Source of the DNA: Diplolepis rosae
Lineage: Eukaryota > Arthropoda > Insecta > Hymenoptera > Diplolepididae
Reading direction: 5' to 3'
Length of the DNA stretch: 64,000 bases
NCBI GenBank assembly: GCA_030998225.1
Contig: JAPYXD010000484.1
Location: 7,378,001 to 7,442,000, forward strand
Shown piece after piece: positions 12,581 to 21,925 of the stretch (positions are counted from its first letter, which is position 1; every line of letters starts with the position of its first letter). Under the pieces are notes generated by a model. That model saw only the letters and a list, made by a program, of their open reading frames with translations. It ran no database searches and had not been told where the DNA came from. Made by a program: the position numbers and the translations under genes.

Positions 12581-13045
12581 TTAAGAATTACTTTTATATT
12601 TTTCATTACGTAAGGGGTTGCGGTAGTTATGAGCTAAATGCCCTCTTTGAAAACACCTTTCACAAGAGTTGGTCCATTTTTGTAAGGTTTCTTTACTGAT
12701 TTCATCACTTATTTTGAAAATTTTCGTTTCTGGGATTAAGCTTTTTTCTTTCATTTCTTCTAAAAATACATATCTTGTGGAAAGCATTTCCAAGAGTTTA
12801 GATGCTGCATTTTGCTTTGCAGACTTTTTTTGAGGGGCTGGTTCCCCAATACAAGAGAAAGTTATTTTATTTTTAAAGATTTCGCAAGTTGCTTGGAACG
12901 GTGGCAGTTCTTGGTGTTTTCCAAGCGATTTTACAATATATGAAGGTTCGGAGAAATCATACTCAATGCTTATCTCGTTTAAAACTTGTACAGCAGTGCC
13001 TTTCGATAGGTCTCTTGTCTGCAAGGCCATTGTTTTGATCTGCAA
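12581..13045 (-). CDS. dsRNA-binding-domain protein with degenerate zinc knuckle (accessory ORF)
   Basis: 154 residues, intact. A canonical dsRBD occupies about residues 17-88: helix 1 AVQVLNEISIEY, first strand PSYIVKSL, strands through FQATCEIFKNKITFSC, then the RNA-contacting QKKSAKQNAASKLLEML helix with its KKxAK signature. The tail holds CERCFQRGHLAHNY, a CCHC-type knuckle whose last Cys is Tyr. The same dsRBD plus knuckle plan is seen in the ORF at 16512-17096, so these are probably paralogues. Inferred role: binding viral or element dsRNA, possibly to shield it from Dicer. It is the last ORF before the 3' LTR; 12164-12580 holds nothing but AT-rich sequence. Confidence 0.82.
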   Translation of the reverse strand: MQIKTMALQTRDLSKGTAVQVLNEISIEYDFSEPSYIVKSLGKHQELPPFQATCEIFKNKITFSCIGEPAPQKKSAKQNAASKLLEMLSTRYVFLEEMKEKSLIPETKIFKISDEISKETLQKWTNSCERCFQRGHLAHNYRNPLRNEKYKSNS

Positions 13046-13484
13046 AAGAATTACCTGTTTGAGTTGATGATTGAATTTATTGAAATTCTAAAGTTAGTTT
13101 TTTTGTTAATAATTTTGTGTTTCTTGATGTATTCACTTTCCGCGTTTTCTAACTCAAAGAGATATTTCATGTAGAGAAAACAGTGGTCTGTTTTTAAGAA
13201 CATTTTAATTTATTAAAGTTTGTCGTTACATTATAGCGGTTAAGGAAGAAGTAGTGGTGTATATGCAATATGCTTTTAAACAACGAATAAAAAATAAAAA
13301 AAGGGAAAATTTTTTTTATAAAAGATACTAATAGATATTGTTTATATTTAGAAAAAAGAATAATAAAAAATATGTTTTGATTTATTATTTTTATTCGTCG
13401 TTGTTATAAATAATAGTGGATGCTTCGGAATCGACGTCGTTATACAATGATTCTTGTTGGTATAAATGAATTACACGTTCGGCA

Positions 13485-13811
13485 TCAAAAAATTTGTGTA
13501 TTGCAAAGGGAGCAGTCGAGGCTAGATAGTTTTAAGGTACAATATAAGTCTTTAGTAACTATGTGATCTATTCGGACAGGTAAAGTTACTTTGGTTTCAA
13601 AGAAGCTAAGTTGTGTCATCCAACAATCCTCGCAAACAAGTTTTTTTTCGAGAACATTCATGTACAAATTCTCGACCAGGGTCGTACAGCAGTATTCTGA
13701 CCATAATTGATTTTCAAAATACGGCTGAACATCCTGCTCGCTTGCTCGAACTTCTTCTGCTTCGATTGTTTCGATTTCTTGGGGCAGCATTTTTCTGTTG
13801 GGGAAATTCAC
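13485..13811 (-). pseudogene. Cys-rich accessory ORF B, possible zinc-binding protein
   Basis: 108 residues ending at TGA, after which the same frame supplies CRTC and stops at 13440. CxxC pairs: LVCEDCW, DCSLCNTQ and, past the TGA, CRTC. This resembles the spacing in the neighbouring ORF at 13930-14337, so the TGA probably truncates a zinc-ribbon-like fold. No family recognised. The start was taken at the first ATG after a short gap from its neighbour. Confidence 0.45.
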
Positions 13812-13929
13812 AATATTTAAGGAATTTGAAATATTTGCAAAATTTACAATTTTTTTGTATTGAGGATTTCATGAAATTTAACAAAATTTTTCATGCGTGA
13901 TTACATGCGTGGAAGGTAGATACGTATAA

Positions 13930-14337
13930 TCATGCAGGGATATTTTCTACTAGAACTTCGTTTCCTTGACTAATTTTGAATTTATTATTTAAATATTGTT
14001 CGATACATTCTCTACAATCAGCTGTTCTTTTTCGCGGAGTAATTAATAGTTCTTGACAACCGTAACAATTCATATATATGCATTCCAATTTACAAATGGA
14101 ATGCCATGAAGTAAAAAATTCACAGTTATTTTGAGTTTCCTGATCTAATTTCTCGAAGCAGAATTGACAATATCTTTTTGTGGTTTGGTGATTATAATAT
14201 AAAAACAATGTTGAGGGTTCTAATCCGAAGCAATAACTCTGTAATAAGTGCGCGTATGCAATCGGATATTCTTGCGGACGTACGCCGTCTACTGGTCCAA
14301 GATGGTTAACAATAGGTTCACTTGGAGTCGGTATCAT
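13930..14337 (-). CDS. Cys-rich accessory ORF A, possible zinc-binding protein
   Basis: 135 residues, intact. Cysteine pairs YCQFCFEK, CKLEC, NCYGCQELL and DCRECIEQYL suggest a treble-clef or zinc-ribbon fold binding two zinc ions. The N-terminal third is Pro-rich and lacks Cys. I do not recognise the family. With ORF B it looks like a tandem duplication in the element's 3' accessory block. Bases 14338-14718 upstream hold only a doubtful 64-codon frame (14481-14675). Confidence 0.55.
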   Translation of the reverse strand: MIPTPSEPIVNHLGPVDGVRPQEYPIAYAHLLQSYCFGLEPSTLFLYYNHQTTKRYCQFCFEKLDQETQNNCEFFTSWHSICKLECIYMNCYGCQELLITPRKRTADCRECIEQYLNNKFKISQGNEVLVENIPA

Positions 14338-14718
14338 TTTCTACAAATTGTTAGAATAGATTTATTTTATTAAGGTCTGATAAGGAGGTTGAATAATAAC
14401 TTTGTATACATTTTCTAATCATGCAAGGTAAAGATTTTGCAAAAAGTATTTTACTTTCCGTCAGAAAAACAACTTTTATATTACAGTTTGTTATTTGTTT
14501 TGTTAGAAGCATTAAAGGCGTGGGTACAAAAACTGTCCTTCTGACGGTATAGGACGTTCATGCACGTGGTTTCGAGGAAGGTAAGGACGGAATGTACCTG
14601 TATCTGAAAAATTTTGTGAATTGACTTCAAGTCTATTAAAGAAAAGGGTGAAAGATGGAATAAAGGAAAGGTCAAAAGTTAAACGTCAAGTCGGTCAGTA
14701 AAGGTTTTGTCACGGAGC

Positions 14719-16452
14719 TTAAAGGAGTTTTTGTATAAGTTCTGTACGTGTTGGCGTTTTGTTTATTTTTTTAGATATTTTTTGAATTTTCAATAGTAAT
14801 AATCCTAAAATTGTAATCATAAGTAAAGTGATAATGATTAGTGCTAATGTTAATTTATGTGCACTGGAAATAAAAATAGATGGAATAATTTTTTGAATGT
14901 TAGCATATTTTGTAAGGATAAAGACATGGTTTTCGAAGATTGATAATGGCATGTCTTCTTTTTGCTAAAGAAGAAGTAATACCTTTTTTAGTAAGTGAGG
15001 CTCTTGAATAGAAATATTATATAAAAATGGTGAAATTATAGCAAGAGAAGTGGTTGATTTGCTAACTGGAATTGAATTATCCATTATATTTAAATACTTT
15101 TGGAGATGGTAATATGGAGTTGATGAATCGAGATTGCAACTTGACTTTGTTTGCAAAATTCCTATTCCTTGGAGTGTGATTAAGGTTTTAGAGTTTTTTC
15201 GACATGATAAGAAAATTTGTCGGGGGAAAATTGTTGAGTATAGCCATCCATGATGAAATTGCAATGGTGTTAGAAAGGGATATTCACTAAAACTGATGAA
15301 TATTTCACACTTGTATGGTTGAGAATTTAGAAACATTGATGTTTCACAAATAGGATTGTTATTGATATTGGATATAGATCTTGGTGGGTGACAAAATGTT
15401 TGGAATCCATTTTGATAACATGCATTGAGGAAATTTTCATTTGTTGTAAAGTATGATTGGTTATTTGAAGAAATAGCGAGATAAGAATGTTGAGGTTTTA
15501 TGTAAATAGAGGAAATTACGTCAGTATTAAAATCGAGATGTATTGGAATTGGATGTGGTTTAAATAATTGAAATTCTTCAGCAGATGGGATTGGTATAGT
15601 CATAATAAAAATCAAGTACTTATCGAATAAGAAGTATTGTATTTTAGAAAATGGAAGGACCATAGAAAAAAGGGATGTTGAAAGGTGTGGATCTTCTTTG
15701 TTGGATTTGAAGTCTAAGAAGGTATCAGGAAGTAACATAGGGTGCCATAAATTAGTTGCGGCATGGGTAATAGCTTCTGTAAGTTGGTCAAGGAGTAAAA
15801 GAAAAGAGTGAGAAATTTCATGCAGGTCGTTAAGCTAATTTGCTGCTAATATTCGATATAGGTGAATATTTGGATCTTTTTGAGAATTATGCCATTTTAT
15901 GTAGGTCATAATGTTGTCAAGTTTTGAAGAAAGATTTGTAACTTTTTGGAAAAATGGATTTGGGAGTAGATATAAATTTTCTTTGGGCCAGTAAAGTGAG
16001 GTTTCCTGTCTGATTCTCAATTCTAAAAGTACTTTTTGTATCTGTTGCAGGAATGGATCATTAGTTTTAGAAATATTCGTGATATTACGAGCTTGTCTAG
16101 ATATAAATGATATTTCTTCAAGGAAATAGTTGATTCGTTGTTCTATAAAATCAAGTTGTGTCTGATGATCGTATAAATTACAATTATTGGCAATATTTGA
16201 AAGTATGCAATATTCATATAATTTATGTGAGAAATCTATTATTTTGTATTTAAGTACTTCTGGCTGAAAGATATCGATATAAGATATAAAATGATATTTT
16301 TCAGAAAAAAGACGAACTTTTGAAATTGGTTCAAAATAAATCCCTGAAGAATGAGAAAATTGTGAGTCTATGAAGTATTTTTCTGCTTCGAAGAAAAGGA
16401 GTGGAATTAAAATTAAATACACTCTGGATGCTAGTTGATTAAGGAAATTCAT
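14719..16452 (-). pseudogene. env: Errantivirus/F-type envelope glycoprotein (two in-frame stops)
   Basis: One frame of 578 codons including the terminal stop, interrupted only by TAG at 15835-15837 and TAG at 14965-14967. Seen: N-terminal signal peptide (MNFLNQLASRVYLILIPLLF), SGIYFEPISKVRLFSEKY near the mature start as in Gypsy-type envelopes, a Cys-bearing middle with CETSMFLNSQPYKCEIF, WLYSTIF and IFLSC, and a C-terminal membrane anchor LTLALIIITLLMITILGLLL followed by a short tail. Length and order match insect errantivirus envelopes, which are relatives of baculovirus F fusion proteins. I do not see a clear furin site. It is the second envelope of this element. Known role of the family: membrane fusion and entry. 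Confidence 0.8.
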
Positions 16453-16511
16453 TAGGCTTCTCGGAAGGCTGAAAAAGAAAAGTAGGATTAATATTGGATA
16501 AAATAGGATGT

Positions 16512-17096
16512 TTACATATGGTTGGATTTAGGTCTAGAAGTTTTTTGGAGAAAAGGGGAAAAAAGTCTACTAAATGTTGAGGAGTTTCTTGGTGGAACTA
16601 GAGGGGGAAATTGGGTTGATTTGTCTACTTTAAAAATATTTCGTCTACGGCACTCTTTTGTAGCATGCATTTGAGTGTTACAAAATCTACAGGAATTTTC
16701 CCAAGGTATTAATTTTGGTCTTGGATTGGTTTGAATACTTTGATTTTTGGTTTTTTGCCTTTTTTTATCATCATTATTATAAAATTTTTCGTCACAGAGA
16801 TCGTATGATCTTATTAGTAGTAATAATAATTTTAAAGCTGCTCTATTTTCTGCTAATTTACTAGTAGGGCCGGCTTGTATAACGAAATGTTCATTTATAT
16901 TAATTTGTGCGAGAAAACATGAGTTTGTTTTCGAATTCGGATCAGGATAGACTGTATATTGCGGTAACGGCAGTCCATATTTTATCGCGAAGTTTCTTAA
17001 AATTTCTACATGATTTAAAAATCCCATGGAGTCTGTTCTGTATTTCTTTTTTGGGTAACTTGGTACGTGTGTAGGCTCGTCGTAGTAATGCTCCAT
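16512..17096 (-). CDS. dsRBD plus CCHC zinc-knuckle protein (accessory ORF)
   Basis: 194 residues, intact. dsRBD at about residues 27-95: helix HVEILRNFAIKYGL, strand PQYTVYPD, CFLAQININEHFVIQAG, then TSKLAENRAALKLLLLL; the usual KKxAK is replaced by SKLAEN, so RNA affinity may be weaker. CRFCNTQMHATKEC is a perfect C-x2-C-x4-H-x4-C knuckle, followed by basic RRR. The first 20 residues are basic (PKKKYR). The start lies 37 bases after the preceding dsRBD ORF and the stop 59 bases before the F-type envelope. Confidence 0.8.
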   Translation of the reverse strand: MEHYYDEPTHVPSYPKKKYRTDSMGFLNHVEILRNFAIKYGLPLPQYTVYPDPNSKTNSCFLAQININEHFVIQAGPTSKLAENRAALKLLLLLIRSYDLCDEKFYNNDDKKRQKTKNQSIQTNPRPKLIPWENSCRFCNTQMHATKECRRRNIFKVDKSTQFPPLVPPRNSSTFSRLFSPFLQKTSRPKSNHM

Positions 17097-17133
17097 TGCA
17101 GTTGATTTCCTGAATCGGTATGGAATGTTTATA

Positions 17134-17871
17134 TTAGAATTTATTGTACTGGTTGGGAGGTCTATATCCGCATTTAAAAAATTTTTTAAAGCTTTTCGTA
17201 GAGAAAGATGATGCAGTATGATTATTATTTGTTTTCATTTTATATAAATTTGTATTTTTATCACGATTGTTATTTGAAGTAATAGGTTTTGTTATTTGGC
17301 TACTCGTTGAAGGTTTTGGATCGTTTATAGATGATTCTTGAATTGTTACATGCAAATGTTCTAGTGAGTTTATCAAACGTAGTTCACATTTCTCGTCCTT
17401 ATGCGAAAGAGAATTAATAATTTTTATGGCAGCAAAATCCTTAGCTGTTTTTATTGAGTTTGCTATTCCTATTTGTTTAATGTTATTAATGAAACAAATT
17501 GCTATGTATGTTGAGTCTTTTTATGAGGTTTTTATTCGTAATACTGTATATTTTGGATACTCAAATTTATTTTCAGTGCAAATTTCGTTTAATTTTTTGC
17601 AATTTTTACTAATAGAGTTTGGTTGGACGTTTTGATTTGTTTCCTTTGATTCATTAATTAAGGCATTATATAAATTTTGTGCTACCTTTTGCTTTACATT
17701 TTCTTTATCTTTGCCACTATTCATTATTATATAATTTTTATATTGTAAATTAACGTGAAATAGACATTCATTATTATTGGTTTGTTCAATGAGTATCTCA
17801 TAAATGAGGGGCGGATCTCCTCTTTGTTGAATAATTTTGTTTAGTAAGATTGTAAAAGGAACATGCGACAT
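17134..17871 (-). pseudogene. Double dsRBD accessory protein (one in-frame stop)
   Basis: One frame of 246 codons including the terminal stop, with a single TAA at 17521-17523. The first dsRBD spans about residues 4-74 (ILLNKIIQQRGDPPLIYEIL through VKQKVAQNLYNAL). The second starts at KKLNEICTENKF, PKYTVL, and its C-terminal helix lies beyond the TAA (KTAKDFAAIKIINSL). A basic, Ser/Thr/Asn-rich tail follows. Two dsRBDs in series resemble the layout of host RNAi partners such as Loquacious or R2D2 (family knowledge); whether it derives from them needs a tree. It starts 10 bases after the glycoprotein stop. Confidence 0.72.
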
Positions 17872-17881
17872 TCTGAAGATG

Positions 17882-19912
17882 TTAGATTTGGATAGAGTAG
17901 TGGGTTCTACTAAGTTCTTCTTTTAGTTCAGAGTGAGGATAAATAGTTGTGTTTCTATTATTGTGATCTTTACCTGAAGTAGTATTTGCGTAATACGATG
18001 GACTTTTAGGTGCCTCTTTCGAGCTTTGTGGCGCTGAAGCTGTTAGCAGTTCTTGATGACTCTCAGCAGGAGGTCCAGAAGGTCGATGGGTACCTAAGTG
18101 TAATAAGAGGTTAGTGACCGAATCCCAGAAGGCGCCTAGTAGATGGAGAGACCATCCAAATAATCTGTGTAGCGCATATCCATGAATAATGGTATCAGCT
18201 ATCAATTTAATCCCTCTAATTATTATTATTAATCCAATTAGGCCTGCACTAGTGGTTCCAAAACTTGTAAAAATTGTCCAAAATCTACCCCATGCGGATT
18301 CAGCAATTTTATCAATTACATCTTCATTAAATAAATTCGTTAATGATATTCCTTGATTAATAGTTGGATGTCCTGTTATTTCTCTAGCTAAAGAATTTAG
18401 AATCATTGGTTTTTCTGCTGGAAACATAATATGATCTCGCAGTTTATCAAGATCAGATTGAGAATAAATGCCACTTGTTGCTAAGGATGAAGGATTTGTG
18501 TATTTCCAGGTTGCTTTTGTGAGAGGTTTAACTATAGTTGGTGCTATGGATTCGACAGGATTTGGAAGTAATTTGTACCAGGTTTCTCCAAAAAGGTACA
18601 TTGGTGGAAGGAAAGAATTGCAATTTGTTTGGATAGCTGATTTTATTAATATATGAGTTCGTGGAGAAAGGAAAAAGGATTGATTTCCTCTAAATATTGG
18701 TAGTTGTAGATAACATTCTTCAGTTTTGCGATATTTTACTTCAACCGGTATACATTTTACGATATGTACTACTTCTCCTGCAATTACTGACATATATCCT
18801 GGGCCTTTCATTAAATGATATGCAAATTCGTCTGGTGATTGGGTTGCTAAGGTTAATGTATTTCTAAAAACTTGCTGTTCAAGTATGCATCGTTGAGTAA
18901 GAACATCGTGATAAAGTCTATTTACTTCAGTGCGTATATGTCGTTCCACATATATAAATTTAGAGTTAACGTATGTAAAAATGTCCATATTTTGAACTTC
19001 TAAATGTTTATTTTCTAAAAATGAATTTCCAGGTCTGGTTTCAAAAATTAATAATTTTGGATGTTCGGTTTGTATTAAAACGTAACTGCAAACTGGTTTT
19101 CTTGTTTTTTCAGCTAGTACGAAAGTTATATCTTCAGTCGTTAAAGAATAAAAGGTTTCAGAATTGTCTGTCGTGTTGTCATATGTTTTATTTGCTGGTC
19201 CTTCATAAATAATTTCATATTTGTTAAAATTACATACGTCATTAGTTAATGTATCCCAGAATGTTTGTCCATATTCTACGTCTGTACAGAATGTGTCTGA
19301 AAGTGTGCATATTATTCCAGATCCTAATTGAATTTTATTTGAATTTAAATGAATAGTCGCGTAATGTTCTTGTAAAGTTATTTTGAATATTGCTTGGACT
19401 ACGACGTTATTCCATGTTCCATATGGGTCAGAAAATTGTGTACCAGTACAGTCTCCATTAGGTGTTACAGAACCTGCTAAAGTAACGCTATGAAATGAAG
19501 TTTCAGTTACTTTTAACTTTGATATTTGAAGAGAAGGGGTTACTAAACATGTTCCTATTGTGTGCATTTGATTGCATTGATCTCGTGTAACATCATGTAT
19601 ATATTCACTGTGGCCATTTGCTACTATGGAACTGTGAGAATGCATACCACAATGAGAGATGGCGCGTCGAATTTCTATTTTGCATTGTATTACTTTTGTA
19701 TTTGAAAATCCAGTTAATTATAAAAGTTGTATATAAGTTCTTTCAACATGTACTTGAGATCGAGGTAGATCACATTCTCCTACCTCTAGTAAAGATAATG
19801 TCGTAATATTTGATTGATTTGAACCGCAATCGAATCCTATGATGGCGTAGACTGTTGTTATATAGTTGAAGTTGCAAGTGAGCAGTGCCAAAAGGAAGCC
19901 TCGTAATCCCAT
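17882..19912 (-). pseudogene. Chuvirus-like (negative-strand RNA virus) glycoprotein, one in-frame stop
   Basis: A frame of 677 codons broken once by TAA at 19718-19720. Seen: signal peptide at the N-terminus (GFLLALLTCNFNYITTVYA), a Cys/His-rich CGMHSHSS segment shortly after the break, many cysteines and N-glycosylation sites in the ectodomain, and near the C-terminus SAGLIGLIIIIRGIKLIAD and ALHRLFGWSLHLLGAFW as membrane segments, then a Pro/Ser-rich cytoplasmic tail. I recognise this pattern as the jingchuvirus-type glycoprotein known in arthropod genomes, usually carried by BEL/Pao elements; here pol is Ty3/Gypsy. Probable role: an alternative entry glycoprotein. The family call rests on recall, not on a search. 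Confidence 0.7.
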
Positions 19913-20031
19913 CTCTGGAAAAAGGGGGTTCCAATTAGCAGCTTGCTTTGTAATATAAGAATAGAAAAATGTTTTATCGTTACATATGTATATTTTTGGA
20001 GTTATTGATTTACTTTTTGTATTTTGCGTTC

Positions 20032-20235
20032 CTAGTTCATTATATCCAACAAGTCGGCTATGACAATGTCATTTAATAGCCGTAAACTGAGAATTAAATT
20101 TTTGTATGCGTCCGGTCCTCTTGTTTTGATTGTTGAAAAAATGTCTTTTATTATTTCTGGATTGTTTAGGTTTCTGCTCCATGTGGGGATATTACAGTCG
20201 TCTTGCTTAAAAATTTTGCGATGAATTTGTTCCAT
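20032..20235 (-). CDS. Small CARD/death-fold-like protein
   Basis: 67 residues. IKDIFSTIKTRGPDAYKNLI and the following LILSLRLLNDIVIADLL match the central helices of CARD domains of initiator caspases (pattern: I..RGP.A...L...L...A..L). The N-terminal helix is short (EQIHRKIFK) and the usual helix 2 seems missing, so the domain may be truncated or spliced to an upstream exon; TTATTCCAG just before the ATG could be a splice acceptor. If expressed alone it could act as a CARD-only decoy at the insect apoptosome. It lies between integrase and the glycoprotein. Confidence 0.5.
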   Translation of the reverse strand: MEQIHRKIFKQDDCNIPTWSRNLNNPEIIKDIFSTIKTRGPDAYKNLILSLRLLNDIVIADLLDIMN

Positions 20236-20395
20236 TATATCTGGAATAATGTGTTATGTCTGAAATTTCATTTTTATTTTGTTTTATATATTTTTTATTT
20301 TATATATAAAACATATATTTTCATGAAAAAATTTTTTTATTTTTTATATTTTTACTATTTATCGGCAAAATAAAATTTCTATATCTTATTTAAAT

Positions 20396-20440
20396 TGTAT
20401 ATGTATATATATATATATATAAATATATATATATATTTTT
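20396..20440. repeat. (AT)n simple repeat
   Basis: A run of alternating TA with two short interruptions, in the AT-rich spacer between integrase and the CARD-like ORF. Confidence 0.9.
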
Positions 20441-20482
20441 TTATAATTAAAGTACATTTATTTTGTTTCTATTTTTATTTAT

Positions 20483-21925
20483 TTACTTTTGTACTTGCAC
20501 ATGTGAGCGTTTTAATCTATTAATGTGGACAACAGTAGGTTTGCCTTTATAGCTTATTTTTACATTCCCTTTTCCTAACACTTCCAATATTTCATAAGGC
20601 CCTGTATAATGGCTGTCAAGTTTTTTAATTTTACCTCCTTTTAATAAAAACACGTAATCTCCAATTTTTACTTCTAAAGGATTTATTTTTTTGTCATAAT
20701 ATAATTTCGATTTTTCTTTTGCTGAAATAAGATTTTTTCTTGCTTGTGTACGCATTTCATGTAGTTGTGTTACGAAATTAATTAAATAATCGTCATATGT
20801 TTGTAATTTTTCTTGCTGTGATAAAGGTTCACTGGAAGGTTCACGAGCTAGTTTACCAAAAACCAATTCATAGGGTGTGCATTTTGTGCCTTCATGTACG
20901 CTAGTATTATATGAGAACATTGCTAGTTCAAGCCAATCATCCCATTCTGAATTTTTTGCAACAAAGTGTTTGAGATATTCTCCTAAAACATGATGTGAAC
21001 GCTCTAATGACCCGTTTGATTGAGGGTGAAAAGCTGTGGTACGAAATTGTTTAATTCTAAAACTTTTTGCCAGTCTTTTTAATAAATTACTTAAAAAATC
21101 TCTGCCTGGGTCAGTAAGTACTCCTTTCGGTGATCCAAATATGCAAATAAATTTTTTCCCGAAAGCGTCTGCTATCGTACTATCTTGGTGATTAGGAAGA
21201 GGTATTGCTAAAGAATATTTGGTAAAATTGTCTTGTATCGTTAGAATATATAAGTTACCAGATTTTGTTTCAGGTAGTGGACGAACAATGTCCATTGATA
21301 TTTTTTCAAAAGCAGTAGTGGGTGTGTCAGTGATTACCATAGGGTTTTTTGTTTTGACTCTGATTAATTTTTTCAGTTGACATTGTAAACAGCCTTGAAT
21401 ATATTTTTGAATGTCTACTTTCATATTTTCCCAAAAAAATTTTTGGCGAATTCGACTATAAGTTTTTGTAACGCCTTTATGACCTCCTAATGCTGAAGAA
21501 TGAGCTTCTTCAATTAAATGAGTTCGTTGTTTCTTTGTTGGATATTGCGTTATTCCATTGCAAACTATAATTTTTGTAGTTGAATTTGAAAAAATTGAAT
21601 CGAAAATTGATTTCACTTCTTCCCAAGATATATGATTAATTCTGGAAGTTTTTGAAATACTAATTGATCGTAATTTAAATTTTTGAGATAATTCATGTAA
21701 TGAGTGAATTGATAATTTTATATTATTTAAAGTTTCTGATAAATTGTCCTTAGTTTCTTCTTCAATTGGAAGTGCAAAATGGTAGTAGTTTCCTTTTTTA
21801 ATCTCTTTTGCTATTCCCTTTTGTAAATTTTTAAATTTTGGTAAAGTTTCACGTTTTTCTAAAGTTTTTGATCCGTTGTCGCGAGGAGTTCTATTTGTTG
21901 TAACAAAATATGCATAATTATCTTT
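20483..21925 (-). pseudogene. pol: Gypsy integrase (C-terminal part of pol)
   Basis: An open frame of 377 codons at 20483-21616, continuous with pol upstream to a TGA at 21926-21928. Contains the HHCC zinc domain (GGHKGVTKTYSRIRQKFFW... CLQCQ), the DDE core (SMDIVRPLP; LTDPGRDF, where TDQG is usual; NGSLERSHH) and the GPY/F module (HYTGPYEILEVLGKGNVKIS). The integrase core itself is intact in this copy. Function: inserts the element's cDNA into the host chromosome. Confidence 0.92.
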
